From NCBI GenBank assembly GCA_022771265.1, contig JALFCG010000088.1:1-49207 (forward strand): a DNA stretch of 49,207 bases. The letters are read 5' to 3'. A program made the position numbers and the translations under genes. The notes under the pieces were generated by a model that made no database searches, had not been told where the DNA came from, and was given only the letters and a program-made list of their open reading frames with translations. This document shows positions 31,393 through 40,188 of the stretch, piece by piece; positions within the stretch are counted from its first letter, which is position 1, and each line of letters opens with the position of its first letter. Origin of the DNA: Prevotella sp. (GTDB taxonomy: Bacteria; Bacteroidota; Bacteroidia; Bacteroidales; Bacteroidaceae).

Positions 31393-32163
31393 TTATTTTT
31401 TATTGTTGTTTACTATCAGTTTCTGTAAGAAACGTATTTGATCTGCAAAGTAAGCATTTTTTTTTGGATAAATCAAACTTAATCGCTGAATTATTTCCAA
31501 AGCCTTGGAATATCTGCCCTGTTTTATGTAAATTCGGGCTAAAGTTTCGGTAAAAAAGGCTTCTTCGCCTTTTTTACCGCCATTTTCGTCGTCAGTGGTA
31601 TCGAGTTGAGGTGTGAACTCTACAGTCTCGTTGAGCACTATTTTACCCCTGTCGTTTTCTATGAAATTATCTATCAAATTTTGTCCTTTAAGTTGGGGCT
31701 TTTCGTTGCTTTCTTCTGACTCTCCCTCCGCGTCGTCAAGTTCCATGAGGTATGCCACGTAGTCAACGGTGGCGTCGGCTGGTGTCGGGCGACGGTGTTG
31801 CTTTTCCTTTGGTGTTGGTTCTACAGGAATGGCATCGAGGAAGTTGTCTATGATAGTGTCGGTGCGATTGCCTTTGTTTTCTTTTTCCGTCGTGTCGGCT
31901 TGTCCTATTTCCTCTTTGTTGACCTTCCTTACGGCATAATGGGCGGCTTCTACAAGTCGGAACAGCACTCTTCGGTCAGTGATATAGACGGCTGCCTTTC
32001 TCAATTCCTCGTCGAAGGAAGGGTCGTGAAGGATGAAAAGGTTTTGCAGCATCAGGATGCGCAGCGTCTGAAAGTATGGGTATAATGCGAGAGCTGACCG
32101 CAACTCGTAGAGAGTGTCGCGGTCCATCTTTTCAGGGTGGTTTATCAGCTCTGTTATTTTCAT
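31393..32163 (-). CDS. Hypothetical protein with C-terminal TPR-like motif
   Basis: A 256-residue soluble protein without signal peptide. The N-terminal 90 residues are helical (RDTLYELRSALALYPYFQTL, then AVYITDRRVLFRLVEAAHYA). A charged, probably disordered region follows (about 95-200). The C-terminal segment FTETLARIYIKQGRYSKALE continues as a single TPR-like helix pair. I recognise the position, between lptE and secG as in other Bacteroidales, but no function is known to me. Confidence 0.8.
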   Translation of the reverse strand: MKITELINHPEKMDRDTLYELRSALALYPYFQTLRILMLQNLFILHDPSFDEELRKAAVYITDRRVLFRLVEAAHYAVRKVNKEEIGQADTTEKENKGNRTDTIIDNFLDAIPVEPTPKEKQHRRPTPADATVDYVAYLMELDDAEGESEESNEKPQLKGQNLIDNFIENDRGKIVLNETVEFTPQLDTTDDENGGKKGEEAFFTETLARIYIKQGRYSKALEIIQRLSLIYPKKNAYFADQIRFLQKLIVNNNKK

Positions 32164-32193
32164 TGCTTTCTTGCTGTTGCGTGTTGACGGGTG

Positions 32194-32713
32194 TTACCAG
32201 TTTGCCACTGTTGCGTTGAATATCTGGTCGGTGATTTCCTTGACCATCTGTGTTACGAGTTCTTCCTGTACGGAGTTAAGCGTCTGCGTGTTCTCATAGG
32301 TTGCAGATGCGGTGAACTGCTGTTCGAAGTCTTCGTTGTGGTTGACGTTGTTGGTGAACCTGACGTTGACGGTCATTGAGAGTTCCGTCTGCGATGAGTA
32401 GCCTTCGCTCGACACCGATTTGTTGCGCTGGTCGTAGCGTGTAATCTCTCCTTCAATCTTCAGGTCGCCGTTGCGTTTGACCTGTATGAGCCGTGTGTGG
32501 TTGGCGAACTGGTCTTTCAGCTGGTTGTTGAAGATGCTTGCCATTGGTCCCCAGACGTAGCTTGAACGTATCGGGAAGTCGGCAATCTGTATGGTCTTAG
32601 TCTTGGTGTAGTCGATGCTTGCACCGTTGAACTTGTATGATACCTGGCAGCTGGTGAATGTTGTGATCATGAGGAGTGCCGCGATGACAGTAATGCCGAA
32701 GTGGCCGAGCCAT
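32194..32713 (-). other. lptE: LptE module, probable separate gene if a one-base indel is corrected
   Basis: LptE is the lipoprotein that plugs LptD and helps place lipopolysaccharide in the outer membrane. The frame with lipobox FTSC and the segment SYKFNGASIDYTKTKTIQIA is clear. An ATG at 32713-32711, in another frame, reads MARPLRH; joined by a one-base deletion to TVIAALLMITTFTSC it would give a standard basic-start lipoprotein signal peptide. From 32713 to 32194 is 520 bases, one more than a multiple of three. The activator would then end at a TGA at 32667. Confidence 0.6.
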
Positions 32714-33951
32714 CGGTATAGGGTTCTTGTTGAGATGCCGAGTTCTTCGGCAGCCTTTGTCCTGTTGCCGTTGTTTCGTTCAAGTGCCTGTTCAAGATGT
32801 TGCTTGCTCATGTCTGCTATGTTGAGATTTGGCTTTTGCTTTGCCGCTTCGTCAGCAGCGTGTTGCGGTTCGATGTATTCCTCCGCCTCCGCGTCTTCTG
32901 CTTCCGGCTTGGTGTTGCTGAACAGCATGCGCTTTGCGGTGCTGTCGCTGTTTGTGGTCATTGCTGGCAGCTCGTTGTGTACGGCAGGTAGGTTGTCGCT
33001 GATGTTGAGCTTTTTCTTCAGCATGTCGATTTCCTGCCTGATGTCGTTGACGTTGCTTCTCAGTTCAAAGAGTATTTTGTAGAGTATCTCGCGTTCGTTC
33101 TCAAAGCTGTGCTCTCCTTCTGCCTTTTGGCTTCTGACCGTCACAATCTGTGTGGTGTCGGAGTCTTCAGGTATGAACTGCCTTAGAATGTCGGCAGTGA
33201 CCTCTCTCTTTGGACTAAGTATTGATATCTGTTCGGTGATGTTCTTAAGCTGGCGCACGTTGCCCGGCCACTTGTAGTGTGTGAGCAGTTCCTTTGCGTT
33301 GTCGTCAAGCACGACGCGTTCCATTTTGTATTTTTCAGCCATCTGCATGGCGAAGAGCCTGAAGAGCAGCACGATGTCGTTGCCTCTTTCCCGCAGCGGC
33401 GGTATGAGTATGGGTATGGAGTTAAGACGGTAGTAGAGGTCTTCCCGAAACCTGCCTTCGCTTATTGCCCGTGTCATGTTGACGTTGGTGGCTGCCACGA
33501 TGCGCACGTCGGTTTTCTTCACTTCTGTTGATCCGACGGGGATGTATTCCCCCGTCTCGAGCACACGGAGAAGTCTTGCCTGGGTGGCTATGGGCAGTTC
33601 GCCTACCTCGTCGAGGAAGAGCGTTCCCTTGTTGGCTGCTCCGAAATATCCTGGGCTGTCGTTGATTGCCCCGGTGAACGAACCCTTGACATGTCCGAAG
33701 AGTTCGCTGTCGATGGTTCCTTCGGGTATCGAGCCGCAGTTGATGGCGAAATACTTTTCCCTTCTTCTTGGCGACTGTTCGTGTATGATGCGCGGAATGA
33801 TTTCCTTTCCTACGCCGCTTTCTCCGACGATGAGCACGCTGAGGTCTGTCGGCGCCACTTGCAGAGCGACGTCGAGTGCGTGATTCAATGCCTCGCAGTT
33901 ACCCACGATATTGTATCGTCTTTTTATGTTTTGCAGCTCAGAATCTTTCAT
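32194..33951 (-). CDS. Sigma-54-dependent activator fused in frame to LptE
   Basis: A 585-residue frame made of two proteins that are normally separate. Residues 1-420: AAA+ sigma-54 activator without receiver domain (Walker A GESGVGKE, sigma-54 loop GSFTGA, Walker B GTLFLDEVGEL, YKWPGNVRQL) and a Fis-type helix-turn-helix (LERNNGNRTKAAEELGISTR). Residues 422-585: LptE, beginning with hydrophobic VIAALLMITTFTSC and ending NATVANW. A cytosolic regulator joined to an outer-membrane lipoprotein makes little sense. Removing one base near 32690 would restore two overlapping genes, so a recent indel or sequencing error is the likeliest reason. No in-frame ATG, GTG or TTG lies between the HTH and the signal peptide. 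Confidence 0.8.
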   Translation of the reverse strand: MKDSELQNIKRRYNIVGNCEALNHALDVALQVAPTDLSVLIVGESGVGKEIIPRIIHEQSPRRREKYFAINCGSIPEGTIDSELFGHVKGSFTGAINDSPGYFGAANKGTLFLDEVGELPIATQARLLRVLETGEYIPVGSTEVKKTDVRIVAATNVNMTRAISEGRFREDLYYRLNSIPILIPPLRERGNDIVLLFRLFAMQMAEKYKMERVVLDDNAKELLTHYKWPGNVRQLKNITEQISILSPKREVTADILRQFIPEDSDTTQIVTVRSQKAEGEHSFENEREILYKILFELRSNVNDIRQEIDMLKKKLNISDNLPAVHNELPAMTTNSDSTAKRMLFSNTKPEAEDAEAEEYIEPQHAADEAAKQKPNLNIADMSKQHLEQALERNNGNRTKAAEELGISTRTLYRWLGHFGITVIAALLMITTFTSCQVSYKFNGASIDYTKTKTIQIADFPIRSSYVWGPMASIFNNQLKDQFANHTRLIQVKRNGDLKIEGEITRYDQRNKSVSSEGYSSQTELSMTVNVRFTNNVNHNEDFEQQFTASATYENTQTLNSVQEELVTQMVKEITDQIFNATVANW

Positions 33952-33958
33952 TGTCGTG

Positions 33959-33966
33959 CAAAGTTA
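33959..33966 (-). promoter_or_regulatory. Promoter -7 box of the sigma-54 activator/lptE/secG operon
   Basis: TAACTTTG on the minus strand (33966-33959) ends only 7 bp before the ATG at 33951, so the transcript would be almost leaderless. It might therefore serve a start further in, but no better start is seen. Confidence 0.5.
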
Positions 33967-34039
33967 CACAATTTTTTCCAATAATTTCCTTTTTTGTCAG
34001 ATAATTGTCGCTTAAGAGCTTATTTTTTGAGTGCGCGGG

Positions 34040-35032
34040 TTATTTTTTGTCGAATTTGATGAGCAGTAGGCCTATGGCGGTCCATATCAGTTCCCTCACC
34101 CTTACTATTAGTGCGACGAAGATGCCGGCGTTGGCGGTGAGCATCAGACCTTTTGTTGACATCAGGAATCCTCCTTCGCGACCGCCAAGCTGGAGTGGCA
34201 TGAAAAAGAGCATGTTGGCGAATAGCGAAGTGAACGCAAGGATGAGGATGGACTGAAGATAGTTGGCGGATGGCATGATGACAAGCAGGATGAAATAGAT
34301 TTCGAGTGCCGACACGATGCGGCATAACAGTTCCAGGCTTACCGCGCCCGCAAAAGCACGTGGGTTCTGCCGGTGGAGGGCTGCTATCTGCCTGTCGATG
34401 GCGGAAAGCTGGTCGCGGTGGTTCTCGAAGAATCCCTGTGCCCAGCGCTTGATCATGGGAAAATGTCTGAGGAGGTTCATGCAGCCTGTGGCAATGCCTT
34501 TCTTGTAGCCTTTGAGGAAAAACCAGATGGCGAGCAGACAGAACGCGGTGATTGCCGTGAGCATGGCTACCATCAGTGGGGTGACGCTCTGTGTCAGGAT
34601 GTAAAGCCCTGCGGAGAGGAGCCAAAACCAGAAGTGTGAGAAGATGTGTGTCATGGCGTAGAGGATGACCGATGACGATGCCCTTTCGGTGCCTATCCTT
34701 GGCGCGAGTGACATGATGCGGTAAGGCTCCCCGCCCATCAGTCCGCCTGGTGTGGCGTAGTTGAGCGCGAATCCGCTGACTGTTATCTTATATAGCCACC
34801 AGAATCCCACCTTCTTCGTCTTTGGCCTGCTGTAGTCGTTGTTCCTTATGATGACATACCATGCTGCGGTGTTGAACATGTAGAGGAAGAACCACAGGGC
34901 TATTACGGCAAAGAACCAATAGCCTGCCCGCTGAAGCCCCTCGAACACCTGTTGGAAGTCGAGTTGCGTCAGCATGAGTATCAGCAGTGCTATGCCGAAG
35001 GCGAAGAATGCGTTCTGATATTTCTTCTTCAT
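34040..35032 (-). CDS. Flippase-like (LPG synthase TM / UPF0104) membrane protein
   Basis: A 330-residue integral membrane protein with about eight helices and the family features NTAAWYVIIRNN, YATPGGLMGGEPYRIM and MPLQLGGREGGFLMS. These proteins share the transmembrane domain of lysylphosphatidylglycerol synthase/flippase MprF but lack its catalytic domain; a lipid-flipping role is assumed from the family. It is the last gene of the rlmN-DUF4837-pdxA operon, 3 bp after pdxA. Confidence 0.85.
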   Translation of the reverse strand: MKKKYQNAFFAFGIALLILMLTQLDFQQVFEGLQRAGYWFFAVIALWFFLYMFNTAAWYVIIRNNDYSRPKTKKVGFWWLYKITVSGFALNYATPGGLMGGEPYRIMSLAPRIGTERASSSVILYAMTHIFSHFWFWLLSAGLYILTQSVTPLMVAMLTAITAFCLLAIWFFLKGYKKGIATGCMNLLRHFPMIKRWAQGFFENHRDQLSAIDRQIAALHRQNPRAFAGAVSLELLCRIVSALEIYFILLVIMPSANYLQSILILAFTSLFANMLFFMPLQLGGREGGFLMSTKGLMLTANAGIFVALIVRVRELIWTAIGLLLIKFDKK

Positions 35033-35035
35033 TGC

Positions 35036-36163
35036 TTATGCCTGTTCTTGCGAAGCCTTTGGAGGTATCGGCTTTTGTTTTGGCTGTGCGAAACGAGCCT
35101 TTTCCCCTTCGTCGCGTTTCTCGTGGAAGAGCTTGGGAAGAGGATTGGCAAAAGGCTCATCGTAGTATGAGCGGTTGCGGAAGATGTCGATGGCGGTGAA
35201 GATGGCATGGCGGAACGACATCGGGTCTGCCTTGCCGAGGCCGGCAATGTCGTATGCTGTGCCATGGTCTGGCGACGTGCGGATGATGGGCAGGCCTGCT
35301 GTGTAGTTGATGCCTTCCTCAACGGCGAGTGCCTTGAACGGAGCAAGTCCCTGGTCGTGATACATGGCGAGAACGGCATCGAAATTGTAGTAGGCTCCGC
35401 TGCCGAAGAATCCGTCGGCGGGATAGGGACCGAAGGCTTGTATGCCGTTTTCTTCCAGTTCGTTGATGGCGGGGATGATGATGTCGTTCTCCTCGTTGCC
35501 TATGACTCCGTTGTCGCCTGCATGCGGGTTGAGCGCGAGTACGGCGATGCGTGGTGAGGAGATGCGGAAGTCGCGCTTAAGCGAATTGGCGAGGATGGTT
35601 GCCTTCTTTACGATGGCTTCCTTGCTGATGGCTTGTGCGACATTCTTTATTGGCAGGTGGGTGGTGACGAGTGCTACGCGCAGCTGGCCGTTCATGAGAA
35701 TCATCAATGCTTCGTTGCCTTCGCCCACGCAATGCTCGATATACTCGGTGTGTCCGGGGAAGTTGAACAGGTCGCTATGTATGTTGTTCTTGTTGATGGG
35801 GGCGGTGACGAGCACGTCGTATAGCTCCGAACGGTAGTCGGTCATTGCCCTGTCGAGAGCTTTGAGCGCAGCCTCGCCGGCTTCCTTCGATGGTTGCCCC
35901 ATGTCGATTTTCACTTCTTCGTCGAATGTGGCTATGATGTTGAGCCTTCCCGGCTTTGCGTCCTCCGCTTTGTCGATAATGCTGAAGTTCGTTTGCATCG
36001 AGAGCAGCTTCTTGTGATAGGCTGCCACCTTTGGCGAACCGTAAACAATCGGTATGCATAGTTCAAACATCTCAGGGTCGGCAAAGGTCTTGAGAATTAT
36101 TTCGTAGCCGATGCCGTTAGTATCTCCATGCGTTATTGCAACGCGTACAAGTTTGTCTTCCAT
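35036..36163 (-). CDS. pdxA: 4-hydroxythreonine-4-phosphate dehydrogenase
   Basis: A 375-residue PdxA, an enzyme of pyridoxal phosphate synthesis that oxidises and decarboxylates 4-phosphohydroxy-L-threonine. Motifs: ITHGDTNGIGYEIILK, VTAPINKNN, FPGHTEYIEH and VTTHLPIKNV, ALNPHAGDNGVIGNEE and AMYHDQGLAPFKAL (metal-binding His residues), IIRTSPDHGTAYDIAG. A C-terminal extension of about 30 basic, Pro/Gln-rich residues is not part of the fold. It lies 35 bp after the DUF4837 gene. Confidence 0.95.
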   Translation of the reverse strand: MEDKLVRVAITHGDTNGIGYEIILKTFADPEMFELCIPIVYGSPKVAAYHKKLLSMQTNFSIIDKAEDAKPGRLNIIATFDEEVKIDMGQPSKEAGEAALKALDRAMTDYRSELYDVLVTAPINKNNIHSDLFNFPGHTEYIEHCVGEGNEALMILMNGQLRVALVTTHLPIKNVAQAISKEAIVKKATILANSLKRDFRISSPRIAVLALNPHAGDNGVIGNEENDIIIPAINELEENGIQAFGPYPADGFFGSGAYYNFDAVLAMYHDQGLAPFKALAVEEGINYTAGLPIIRTSPDHGTAYDIAGLGKADPMSFRHAIFTAIDIFRNRSYYDEPFANPLPKLFHEKRDEGEKARFAQPKQKPIPPKASQEQA

Positions 36164-36198
36164 TATGTTATGTCGTTTGTTGTATTTTTAAATTATTC

Positions 36199-37125
36199 TT
36201 ATTTTAGGGTAAGGAGGAAGGCTTCGAGGTGCTTCATCGCCTTCGCCTTGGCTGCCGACGGACCGTAGATGAAGGCTTCGGCGGTGACGGTTCTTCCCCT
36301 GACGGTGTCGATTGTCGTGACGCTGACGAAAGGTCCGCCCATAGCGTCGCCCTTCATCATCCACAGACCTCTGACGACTACCAGTCCCTGCTTTTCTTCG
36401 AACAGGATGTCGGCACGCCTCTCTGTCGCCATCTCCATTCCTTCCCGTTCGCCCTTGATGTTTGCAGCCATGACGCTGTCGCGCTTGTCTATAAGGTTCT
36501 GTCGGGAGTGTATTGTTCCGTTGATGGCATAGACGCAGATGTTGCGCATCAGTTTATTGCCGTTGTCTGACATCCAGATGAAGTCCTTTCCGCGTTTCGA
36601 CGTAGTCATGTAAGCCGGTATCGTCATGTCGTGACCTGTCGTCTCTTTCACTTCTTTCGAGAACTTCAGATTGTGGTTCTGACTGTCGCCTCCGACAGCT
36701 CTTGTGGCTTCAGTCCCGATTATCAGGCCCTTGACGGCGTCAGCCAGTCTTGCGCTGTCATGCGTCAGTTGCCGTTTTGATTCAACGTCGATTACTGCCA
36801 TCAGTTGGTTGTTAGCGTAAGGGTTGCGCTCATATCTGAGTCTCGTTTTCCCCGGTTTCTTCCTCACGACGACGAGGTTTCGCATGAATCGTGTGACATC
36901 GTTGACACTCTCCATCACCCTGGTCGTATAGAGGCATTCAGCCTGTGGCATCGCCGGTTCGTTACAACTGAAGAATCCCTTTGCCGTTTCCGCCAAGTCG
37001 TTGTTGTCGGCAATGACGGTTATCTCGAATGGCTCCCCGACGCTTTCAGGCTTTCCAATGCCGTTGCCTTCGCAAGCCGCGAGCACTGTTCCACCTATTA
37101 TTATATGTATTATCCGCCTAATCAC
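36199..37125 (-). CDS. DUF4837 lipoprotein
   Basis: A 308-residue protein with a lipoprotein signal (IHIIIGGTVLAAC, Cys18) and the DUF4837 sequence: FEITVIADNNDL near the start, VVVRKKPGKTRLRYERNPYANNQL in the first third, MSDNGNKLMRNICVYA and WMMKGDAMGGPFVS later. It is a Bacteroidetes-specific envelope protein; function unknown to me. Its start overlaps the end of rlmN by 8 bp, so translation is coupled. Confidence 0.85.
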   Translation of the reverse strand: MIRRIIHIIIGGTVLAACEGNGIGKPESVGEPFEITVIADNNDLAETAKGFFSCNEPAMPQAECLYTTRVMESVNDVTRFMRNLVVVRKKPGKTRLRYERNPYANNQLMAVIDVESKRQLTHDSARLADAVKGLIIGTEATRAVGGDSQNHNLKFSKEVKETTGHDMTIPAYMTTSKRGKDFIWMSDNGNKLMRNICVYAINGTIHSRQNLIDKRDSVMAANIKGEREGMEMATERRADILFEEKQGLVVVRGLWMMKGDAMGGPFVSVTTIDTVRGRTVTAEAFIYGPSAAKAKAMKHLEAFLLTLK

Positions 37126-38161
37126 CCTGCATTGCCTTTTTCGCTGTTGAGAGCAGTCCGCAGGCGGCGAAGATGTCCTGGCCGCGGCTTGCCCTGATGG
37201 TGGTGAACACGCCGTGGGCAGTGAGATAGTCGCGGAACGACTCCATTCGCTTCATGTCCGACTCGGGCAGGTCAACGTCAGGTATGGCGTGAAACCGTAT
37301 GAGGTTTACCCTGCATTCAAGCCCTGCGGTGAGCCTGACAATTTCGCGTGCGTGAACCATTGAGTCGTTGACACCGCTAAACATGATGTATTCGAACGAT
37401 GCCCGGCGCTGGTGGGTGAAGTCGTATTGCTTCAACAGTGCGACGACATCGGCTATCGACATCTGCCTTTCCGCAGGCATGAGCTTCAGCCGTTGTTCGG
37501 GCAGCGGCGAGTGCATGCTGATGGCAATGTGGCATTCGCTTTCGTCGAGGAACCGCTTTAGCTTGTTCTTTATTCCCACGCTGCTGACGGTGATGCGTTT
37601 CGGGCTCCACTGGAAACCGTAGTCAGCCGTCAGTATCTGCGTTGCGGCGATTACGTTGTCAAGGTTGTCCATCGGCTCTCCTTGCCCCATGAACACTATG
37701 TTGGTGAGCTTGTCCCTCTCCGGCAGTGCGCATATTTGGTTAAGAATGTCAGCCACGGTGAGGTTGCCTTCAAAGCCTTGCTTGCCTGTCTGGCAGAAGA
37801 GGCAGTTCATCTTGCATCCTACCTGCGACGACACGCATAGCGTGGCGCGGTCGTGGTCGGGAATGTAAACCGTCTCTACGAACTTGCCGTTTTCCGTTGG
37901 GAAGAGGTATTTTATGGTGCCGTCCTTCGAGCGTTGGCAGTCGAGTGGCGGCATCGTGCCGACACAAGAAAGCTCTGCCAGTTTGGCGCGCCCCGCCTTT
38001 GAGATGTTGGTCATCTCGTCGATGGAGGCCGCTCCGGACTGGTAGAGCCATTTGGCTATCTGTGAAGCCGTGAACTTCGGCAAAGCGGCTTCGGCAACGA
38101 TATCCTTTATCTGTTGGAAGGTCATGCCGATGAGCCGTCTTTTGTTGTTGTCTTTTACCAT
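37118..38161 (-). CDS. rlmN: 23S rRNA (adenine-2503-C2)-methyltransferase RlmN
   Basis: A 347-residue radical-SAM enzyme that methylates A2503 of 23S rRNA and A37 of some tRNAs. The iron-sulfur motif is CKMNCLFC (CxxxCxxC) in SSQVGCKMNCLFCQTGKQGF; other motifs are NIVFMGQGEPMDNLDNV and TVSSVGI. The C-terminal catalytic Cys is in IFAACGLLS. It heads the operon rlmN, DUF4837, pdxA, flippase-like gene. It has nothing to do with the distant GG-peptide locus. Confidence 0.95.
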   Translation of the reverse strand: MVKDNNKRRLIGMTFQQIKDIVAEAALPKFTASQIAKWLYQSGAASIDEMTNISKAGRAKLAELSCVGTMPPLDCQRSKDGTIKYLFPTENGKFVETVYIPDHDRATLCVSSQVGCKMNCLFCQTGKQGFEGNLTVADILNQICALPERDKLTNIVFMGQGEPMDNLDNVIAATQILTADYGFQWSPKRITVSSVGIKNKLKRFLDESECHIAISMHSPLPEQRLKLMPAERQMSIADVVALLKQYDFTHQRRASFEYIMFSGVNDSMVHAREIVRLTAGLECRVNLIRFHAIPDVDLPESDMKRMESFRDYLTAHGVFTTIRASRGQDIFAACGLLSTAKKAMQGD

Positions 38162-38189
38162 TTTGCTTGCGCTCGTTGTCTTTAAGGTG

Positions 38190-38197
38190 CAAAGTTA
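38190..38197 (-). promoter_or_regulatory. Promoter -7 box of the rlmN operon
   Basis: TAACTTTG on the minus strand, 28 bp before the rlmN ATG. Confidence 0.55.
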
Positions 38198-38264
38198 GTG
38201 TATAAATATGAACTATGCAAAAAAGAGCGCGAATATTTATGTTTTTTTTGTTAGCCGCAGCGGT

Positions 38265-38795
38265 TTATTGCTGTTTTTCGCCTTCTTTTGGTGTTGTTTC
38301 GTCGTCAAACAATCCGCTGTCGTTTTGCTTCTTGGAGTAGTCGTGCCACTCATACACCTTCAGCAAGTCGAAGTAGGCAAGCTGCCTGCCGCTGTCGTAG
38401 TCCTCGAAATATCCCTTGAATCTCAGGGTGCCGCCGCGTGAGTATAGGTCGTAGCGGTCGATGATGATGCGGTAGCCGTCGTCGTAGTCCATATAGATGC
38501 GCCCGTTTCTTACCGTCCAGTTGAAGGAGCTGGTGTAGCATCTTCCGCGGTAGTCCCAGTCTCGTTCCTCGCCCCATCCTCCACGTGAGAAGTCGCCGTT
38601 TTGTACGAATTTTATCTCCGTGTCCCAATTTTCGGAATATCCGTAGCGGTCGTCGTAGTAGTCGCCGTTGATGGTACCTTGCCAGATGCCGTCGAGGTCC
38701 CATGCCATCTCTGTGTCTTCGTCACAGCTGGTAAATGTGAAGGCTGATAAGATTATCATCATCATCAAGCCGAATTTGCTTGTCATTGTTTTCAT
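38265..38795 (-). CDS. Lipoprotein with lipocalin-like beta domain, unknown function
   Basis: A 176-residue protein with a lipoprotein signal (IILSAFTFTSC, Cys24). The mature part is rich in Asp, Tyr, Trp and Gly and reads as repeated beta-strands (WDLDGIWQGTINGDYYDD, SSFNWTVRNGRIYMDYDDGY, LRFKGYFEDYDSG), as in small lipocalin-like domains of Bacteroidetes. The tail is charged. A promoter-like TAATTTTG lies at 38843-38836 on the minus strand, 40 bp upstream. No close family recognised. Confidence 0.75.
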   Translation of the reverse strand: MKTMTSKFGLMMMIILSAFTFTSCDEDTEMAWDLDGIWQGTINGDYYDDRYGYSENWDTEIKFVQNGDFSRGGWGEERDWDYRGRCYTSSFNWTVRNGRIYMDYDDGYRIIIDRYDLYSRGGTLRFKGYFEDYDSGRQLAYFDLLKVYEWHDYSKKQNDSGLFDDETTPKEGEKQQ

Positions 38796-38898
38796 AATCG
38801 TAAGTGTTTTTTTTGTACTGTTATTGTTTTGACTGCAAAATTAGCGAAAAACTACTGATGTCGTCGGGAAAAATTCCTATTCTGCGGTAGGGATTGCC

Positions 38899-40188
38899 CT
38901 ATTCGGTTGTTTTCTTGCCAAAGTCGGGGTCTATTTTCAGTCGTGAGGCAACGATGTAGGTCATCGAGCAGGCTACCATGACAATTATGAAGAACGCTCG
39001 GTAGCCGACGGCTTCCTGCAAGGCACCGGCGACGAGGCCGGGCAACATCATCGAGAGGGCCATGAATGCGGTGCAGAGGGCGTAGTGGCTGGTCTTGTGC
39101 TCGCCTTGGCTATAATAAATAAGGTAGAGCATGTAGGCTGTGAAGCCGAAGCCGTAGCCGAACTGCTCGATGAATATGCCCGCCGAGATGACGAAGAGGT
39201 TGGAGGGCATGGCGTAGCTGAGATAGACATACACAATATCGGGCAGGGTGATTGCCATGACCATTGGCCACAGCCAGCGCTTTAGTCCGTGGCGGCTGGC
39301 GGCTATTCCTCCGAGTATTCCTCCGAGGGTAAGGCCTATGATGCCCACGGTGCCTTGCGCCAGGCCGTATTCGGAGTCGGAGAGCCCGAGTCCGCCGTTG
39401 TGCTGATGGTCAACGAGGAAGAGTGCCGACACTTTGGCGAGCAGGCCTTCCGGCATGCGGTAGAAGAGCATGAACGAGATGCCGACGAGTACCTGGGGCT
39501 TGCAGAAGAACGAGCGAATGGTTGTAGCCAGTTCCTTGGCAAGTTCTTTCGCGCCCATTTTCCCGTGCTCGCTGTCTTCCTTTGGCTTTGGCAGGGTCCA
39601 GCTGTGGTATAGCCACAGGGCGATGAACAGTCCTGCCGCGAAGTAGAACATCAGGCTCCAGGAGTATCTGACGTTGCGTGTCAAGACGGCAATGTTGCCT
39701 GCCAGTGCCACGAGCATGCCCTGGCCGAAGATGGTGGCAATGCGGTAGAACGTTGACCTTATGCCGACGAACCATGCCTGCTGGTGGTGGTTGAGGCCGA
39801 GCATGTAGAAGCCGTCGGCTGCAATGTCGTGTGTGGCGCTTGAGAATGCCATCAGCCAGAAGAAGCATAGCGTGCCCTGCAGCCACCACGAGGTGGGAAT
39901 GGTGAACGCCACCCCGCCGAGCGATGCTCCTATGAGCAGCTGCATGGTGACAATCCACCATCGCTTGCTTTTGATGATATCGACGAAAGGGCTCCAGAAT
40001 GGCTTTATGACCCAAGGAAGGTATAGCCACGAGGTGTAGAGTGTGATGTCGGTGTTCGACATGCCCATTCGTTTGTACATTATGAGCGAGATGGTCATTA
40101 CTGTGACGTAGGGTATGCCTTCCGCAAAATACAGCGATGGCACCCATGCCCATGGATTTCTCTTTGTCATACGTCTTTTGTTATTCAT
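38899..40188 (-). CDS. AmpG-like MFS permease
   Basis: A 429-residue major facilitator protein with about twelve helices. The start [20 protein letters not shown], then [18 protein letters not shown] and [14 protein letters not shown], is the AmpG/AT-1 branch, which imports anhydro-muropeptides or related glycans in proteobacteria. The neighbouring gene (8-bp overlap) contains a SpoIID domain, which acts on peptidoglycan glycans, so cell-wall recycling is the likely role. Substrate is inferred. Confidence 0.8.
   Translation of the reverse strand: MNNKRRMTKRNPWAWVPSLYFAEGIPYVTVMTISLIMYKRMGMSNTDITLYTSWLYLPWVIKPFWSPFVDIIKSKRWWIVTMQLLIGASLGGVAFTIPTSWWLQGTLCFFWLMAFSSATHDIAADGFYMLGLNHHQQAWFVGIRSTFYRIATIFGQGMLVALAGNIAVLTRNVRYSWSLMFYFAAGLFIALWLYHSWTLPKPKEDSEHGKMGAKELAKELATTIRSFFCKPQVLVGISFMLFYRMPEGLLAKVSALFLVDHQHNGGLGLSDSEYGLAQGTVGIIGLTLGGILGGIAASRHGLKRWLWPMVMAITLPDIVYVYLSYAMPSNLFVISAGIFIEQFGYGFGFTAYMLYLIYYSQGEHKTSHYALCTAFMALSMMLPGLVAGALQEAVGYRAFFIIVMVACSMTYIVASRLKIDPDFGKKTTE

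Noticed and set aside
37118..38161. RlmN as a radical-SAM modifier of the GG peptides
   Set aside because: It is a clear 23S rRNA methyltransferase in a housekeeping operon 9 kb away.
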